Shown here: piece by piece, positions 58,106-59,423 of the stretch | How positions within the stretch are numbered: the first letter of the stretch is position 1 | Layout of the letters: the number at the start of each line of letters is the position of its first letter | DNA from: Bacteroidales bacterium UBA6192 | Lineage (GTDB): Bacteria > Bacteroidota > Bacteroidia > Bacteroidales > F082 | Length of the DNA stretch: 59,423 nucleotides | Assembly: GCA_002422725.1 (NCBI GenBank) | Contig: DITE01000052.1 | Coordinates: 1 to 59,423 of the forward strand | Reading direction: 5' to 3' | The notes under the pieces: model-generated | Told to the model about the DNA's origin: nothing | The model's input: the letters and a program-made list of their open reading frames with translations, nothing else | Database searches by the model: none | Made by a program: the position numbers and the translations under genes

Positions 58106-59423
58106 ATGGAGCGTTACTGGGAAATCTTACAGGTAGCTATTGAAGCCGTTTTTGCCAACAGGGCAAGGTCGATCCTTACAGCTCTGGGGATCATCTTTGG
58201 TGTGGCTGCTGTTATTGCCATGATGGGCATTGGCAATGGCGCACGTCAGGAAATTCTGGAACAGATCAAACTCGTTGGGGTAAACAATATCGTGATCAAT
58301 TCGCGATATGAAGCCAAAAATAGTCAGGATGATGAAAGCAGCGATGACTCAAAATCGGAAAGGAAACAGTTTTCGCCCGGACTTACCCTGAAAGATGCCG
58401 AAAGCATCCGCAGTATCATTCCAACAGTGGCAAAAGTAAGCCCCGAAGTAACCTACGAAACAACCATCATCAAAGATGCTATACGCTTGCAGGCCAAGCT
58501 CAACGGGGTAACACCTGATTTTTTTGATGTGTTTAACCTTGGGCTTCAGTCGGGTAATATGTTTAGCGCGTACCAACTCGAAACAGGCAGTCCGGTATGT
58601 ATTATCGGGCCTACCATCAAATCACGCTTTTTTGCACTCGAAGACCCTATCGGGAAGCATATCAAATGTGGAAACATCTGGTTACAAGTCATTGGTGTGC
58701 TCGAAAACCGGAATGTCACCACAGAATCAACACAGGATTTGGGTATTACCGATTTCAACAACAATATTTATGCTCCGTTGCAAACCGTATTGCTTCGTTT
58801 TAAAGACAGGGCACAGATCAGTGCTGCTTCACTCAGCGGCGGCGAAAACACAGTGATCTTTACAGGCAACAGCATGTTCTCATTTAGTGGGGGTTCAGGA
58901 GGCGATGATGAAGCCAATTATCATCAGTTAGATAAAATCGTTGTTCAGGTAACCGATAGCGAATTCCTTGGCGAAACCACCAAGGTGCTCAATCAGATGC
59001 TCAAACGCCGGCATCTTGGTGTAGATGATTTTCAGATCACTGTGCCCGAACTGCTGCTGAAACAGGAGCAACGGACAAAAGACATCTTTAATATCGTGTT
59101 GGGAGCTATTGCAGGCATCTCGCTCCTGGTTGGCGGCATTGGCATCATGAACATTATGCTTGCTTCGGTGATGGAGCGCATACGCGAAATAGGGGTGCGC
59201 CGTTCGGTTGGTGCAACACGTAAAGACATTATTTTTCAGTTTCTGGCCGAAGCCACCATGATCAGCATCAGCGGTGGCATGATTGGCATACTCCTTGGCG
59301 TCATTATGGCGCGTGTTATTATGGAATCCACTGATATACTGACCATTGTTTCACTTTGGTCTATTGTATTGTCCTTTGGCGTATCGGCCACAGTGGGCAT
59401 CATTTTCGGCTATCTGCCCGCCC
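58106..59423 (+). CDS. MacB-like ABC transporter permease (partial)
   Basis: The gene runs off the end of the window with 439 codons visible. The N-terminus (ARSILTALGIIFGVAAVIAMMGIGNGA near residues 21-47) is the first transmembrane helix of MacB-type permeases. A periplasmic MacB_PCD domain follows (about 50-310), then the FtsX-type helices with GIGIMNIMLASVMERIREIG and RRSVGATRKD near 345-375. The last visible part is the third helix. No ATPase domain is fused at the N-terminus, so the ATPase must be separate. It follows the adaptor after 6 bases and forms a tripartite efflux or lipoprotein-export type system. Confidence 0.93.
   Translation, partial: MERYWEILQVAIEAVFANRARSILTALGIIFGVAAVIAMMGIGNGARQEILEQIKLVGVNNIVINSRYEAKNSQDDESSDDSKSERKQFSPGLTLKDAESIRSIIPTVAKVSPEVTYETTIIKDAIRLQAKLNGVTPDFFDVFNLGLQSGNMFSAYQLETGSPVCIIGPTIKSRFFALEDPIGKHIKCGNIWLQVIGVLENRNVTTESTQDLGITDFNNNIYAPLQTVLLRFKDRAQISAASLSGGENTVIFTGNSMFSFSGGSGGDDEANYHQLDKIVVQVTDSEFLGETTKVLNQMLKRRHLGVDDFQITVPELLLKQEQRTKDIFNIVLGAIAGISLLVGGIGIMNIMLASVMERIREIGVRRSVGATRKDIIFQFLAEATMISISGGMIGILLGVIMARVIMESTDILTIVSLWSIVLSFGVSATVGIIFGYLPA

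Noticed and set aside
1..59423. tRNA, rRNA, riboswitch or CRISPR array
   Set aside because: No T-loop/anticodon pattern, rRNA-like stretch, known riboswitch core or regularly spaced repeat was found when reading the intergenic regions; a covariance-model scan was not possible.

Overview
The window looks like a chromosomal segment from a Bacteroidota bacterium, probably a free-living, oxygen-tolerant member of the Bacteroidales or a neighbouring order. Three things point there. Several proteins are of Bacteroidota-specific families: DUF5686, DUF5687, DUF4252, a type IX secretion C-terminal tail and an approximately 1100-residue SecA. Several promoters match the Bacteroidota pattern TTG-N19/20-TAnnTTTG. 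Shine-Dalgarno sequences are rare, and many genes are coupled through ATGA or TAATG. No rRNA, tRNA, CRISPR array, prophage or insertion sequence with a transposase was seen.

Layout. 1-713 is non-coding and repeat-rich; it holds a 121-bp MITE-like inverted-repeat element flanked by a 7-bp direct repeat, and several other hairpins. 714-5580 holds an RNA methyltransferase, a PerR/Fur-type regulator with its operator followed by catalase-peroxidase KatG, and a MazG-like NTP pyrophosphohydrolase. 5725-12431 holds a DUF5687 permease, its ABC ATPase and a DUF5686 outer-membrane protein, then an AI-2E-type transporter with two small membrane proteins. 12460-23850 (all minus) carries core functions: coaD, a TlpA-like thioredoxin, secA, a lipoprotein, a patatin/Omp85-like protein, pyrH, a GT39 glycosyltransferase and frr.

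23944-25483 (minus) is a compact hipB-hipS-hipT tripartite toxin-antitoxin module. It has ATGA-coupled genes, a clear promoter and two AGTGC-N8-GCACT operator candidates. 25856-37968 is mostly housekeeping: a SixA-like phosphatase with ppk1, a NUDIX hydrolase divergent from pyrE, birA, rsfS-ftsH-LUD protein, cdsA-psd, a YjjG-type nucleotidase and a TrmH-type methyltransferase. 38034-43172 (minus) holds a type IX-secreted multidomain surface protein, a TIGR01212 radical SAM protein and a POT peptide transporter. 43450-45046 is an ECF sigma / membrane anti-sigma-like / DUF4252 operon closed by a strong terminator. valS and a metallophosphoesterase follow, then a decayed GT39 glycosyltransferase pseudogene (49088-49601, minus). 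The window ends with guaB, three periplasmic peptidyl-prolyl isomerase-type genes, a MoxR ATPase, an HlyD-type adaptor and a MacB-like permease cut by the window edge.

The most interesting points are the HipBST module with its operator architecture, the MITE-like palindrome at 325-445, the decaying GT39 gene, a PerR-like regulator lacking the usual zinc cysteines beside a three-half-site operator, and the overlapping divergent starts of the NUDIX and pyrE genes. Functions come from motifs and family knowledge recalled without database searches.
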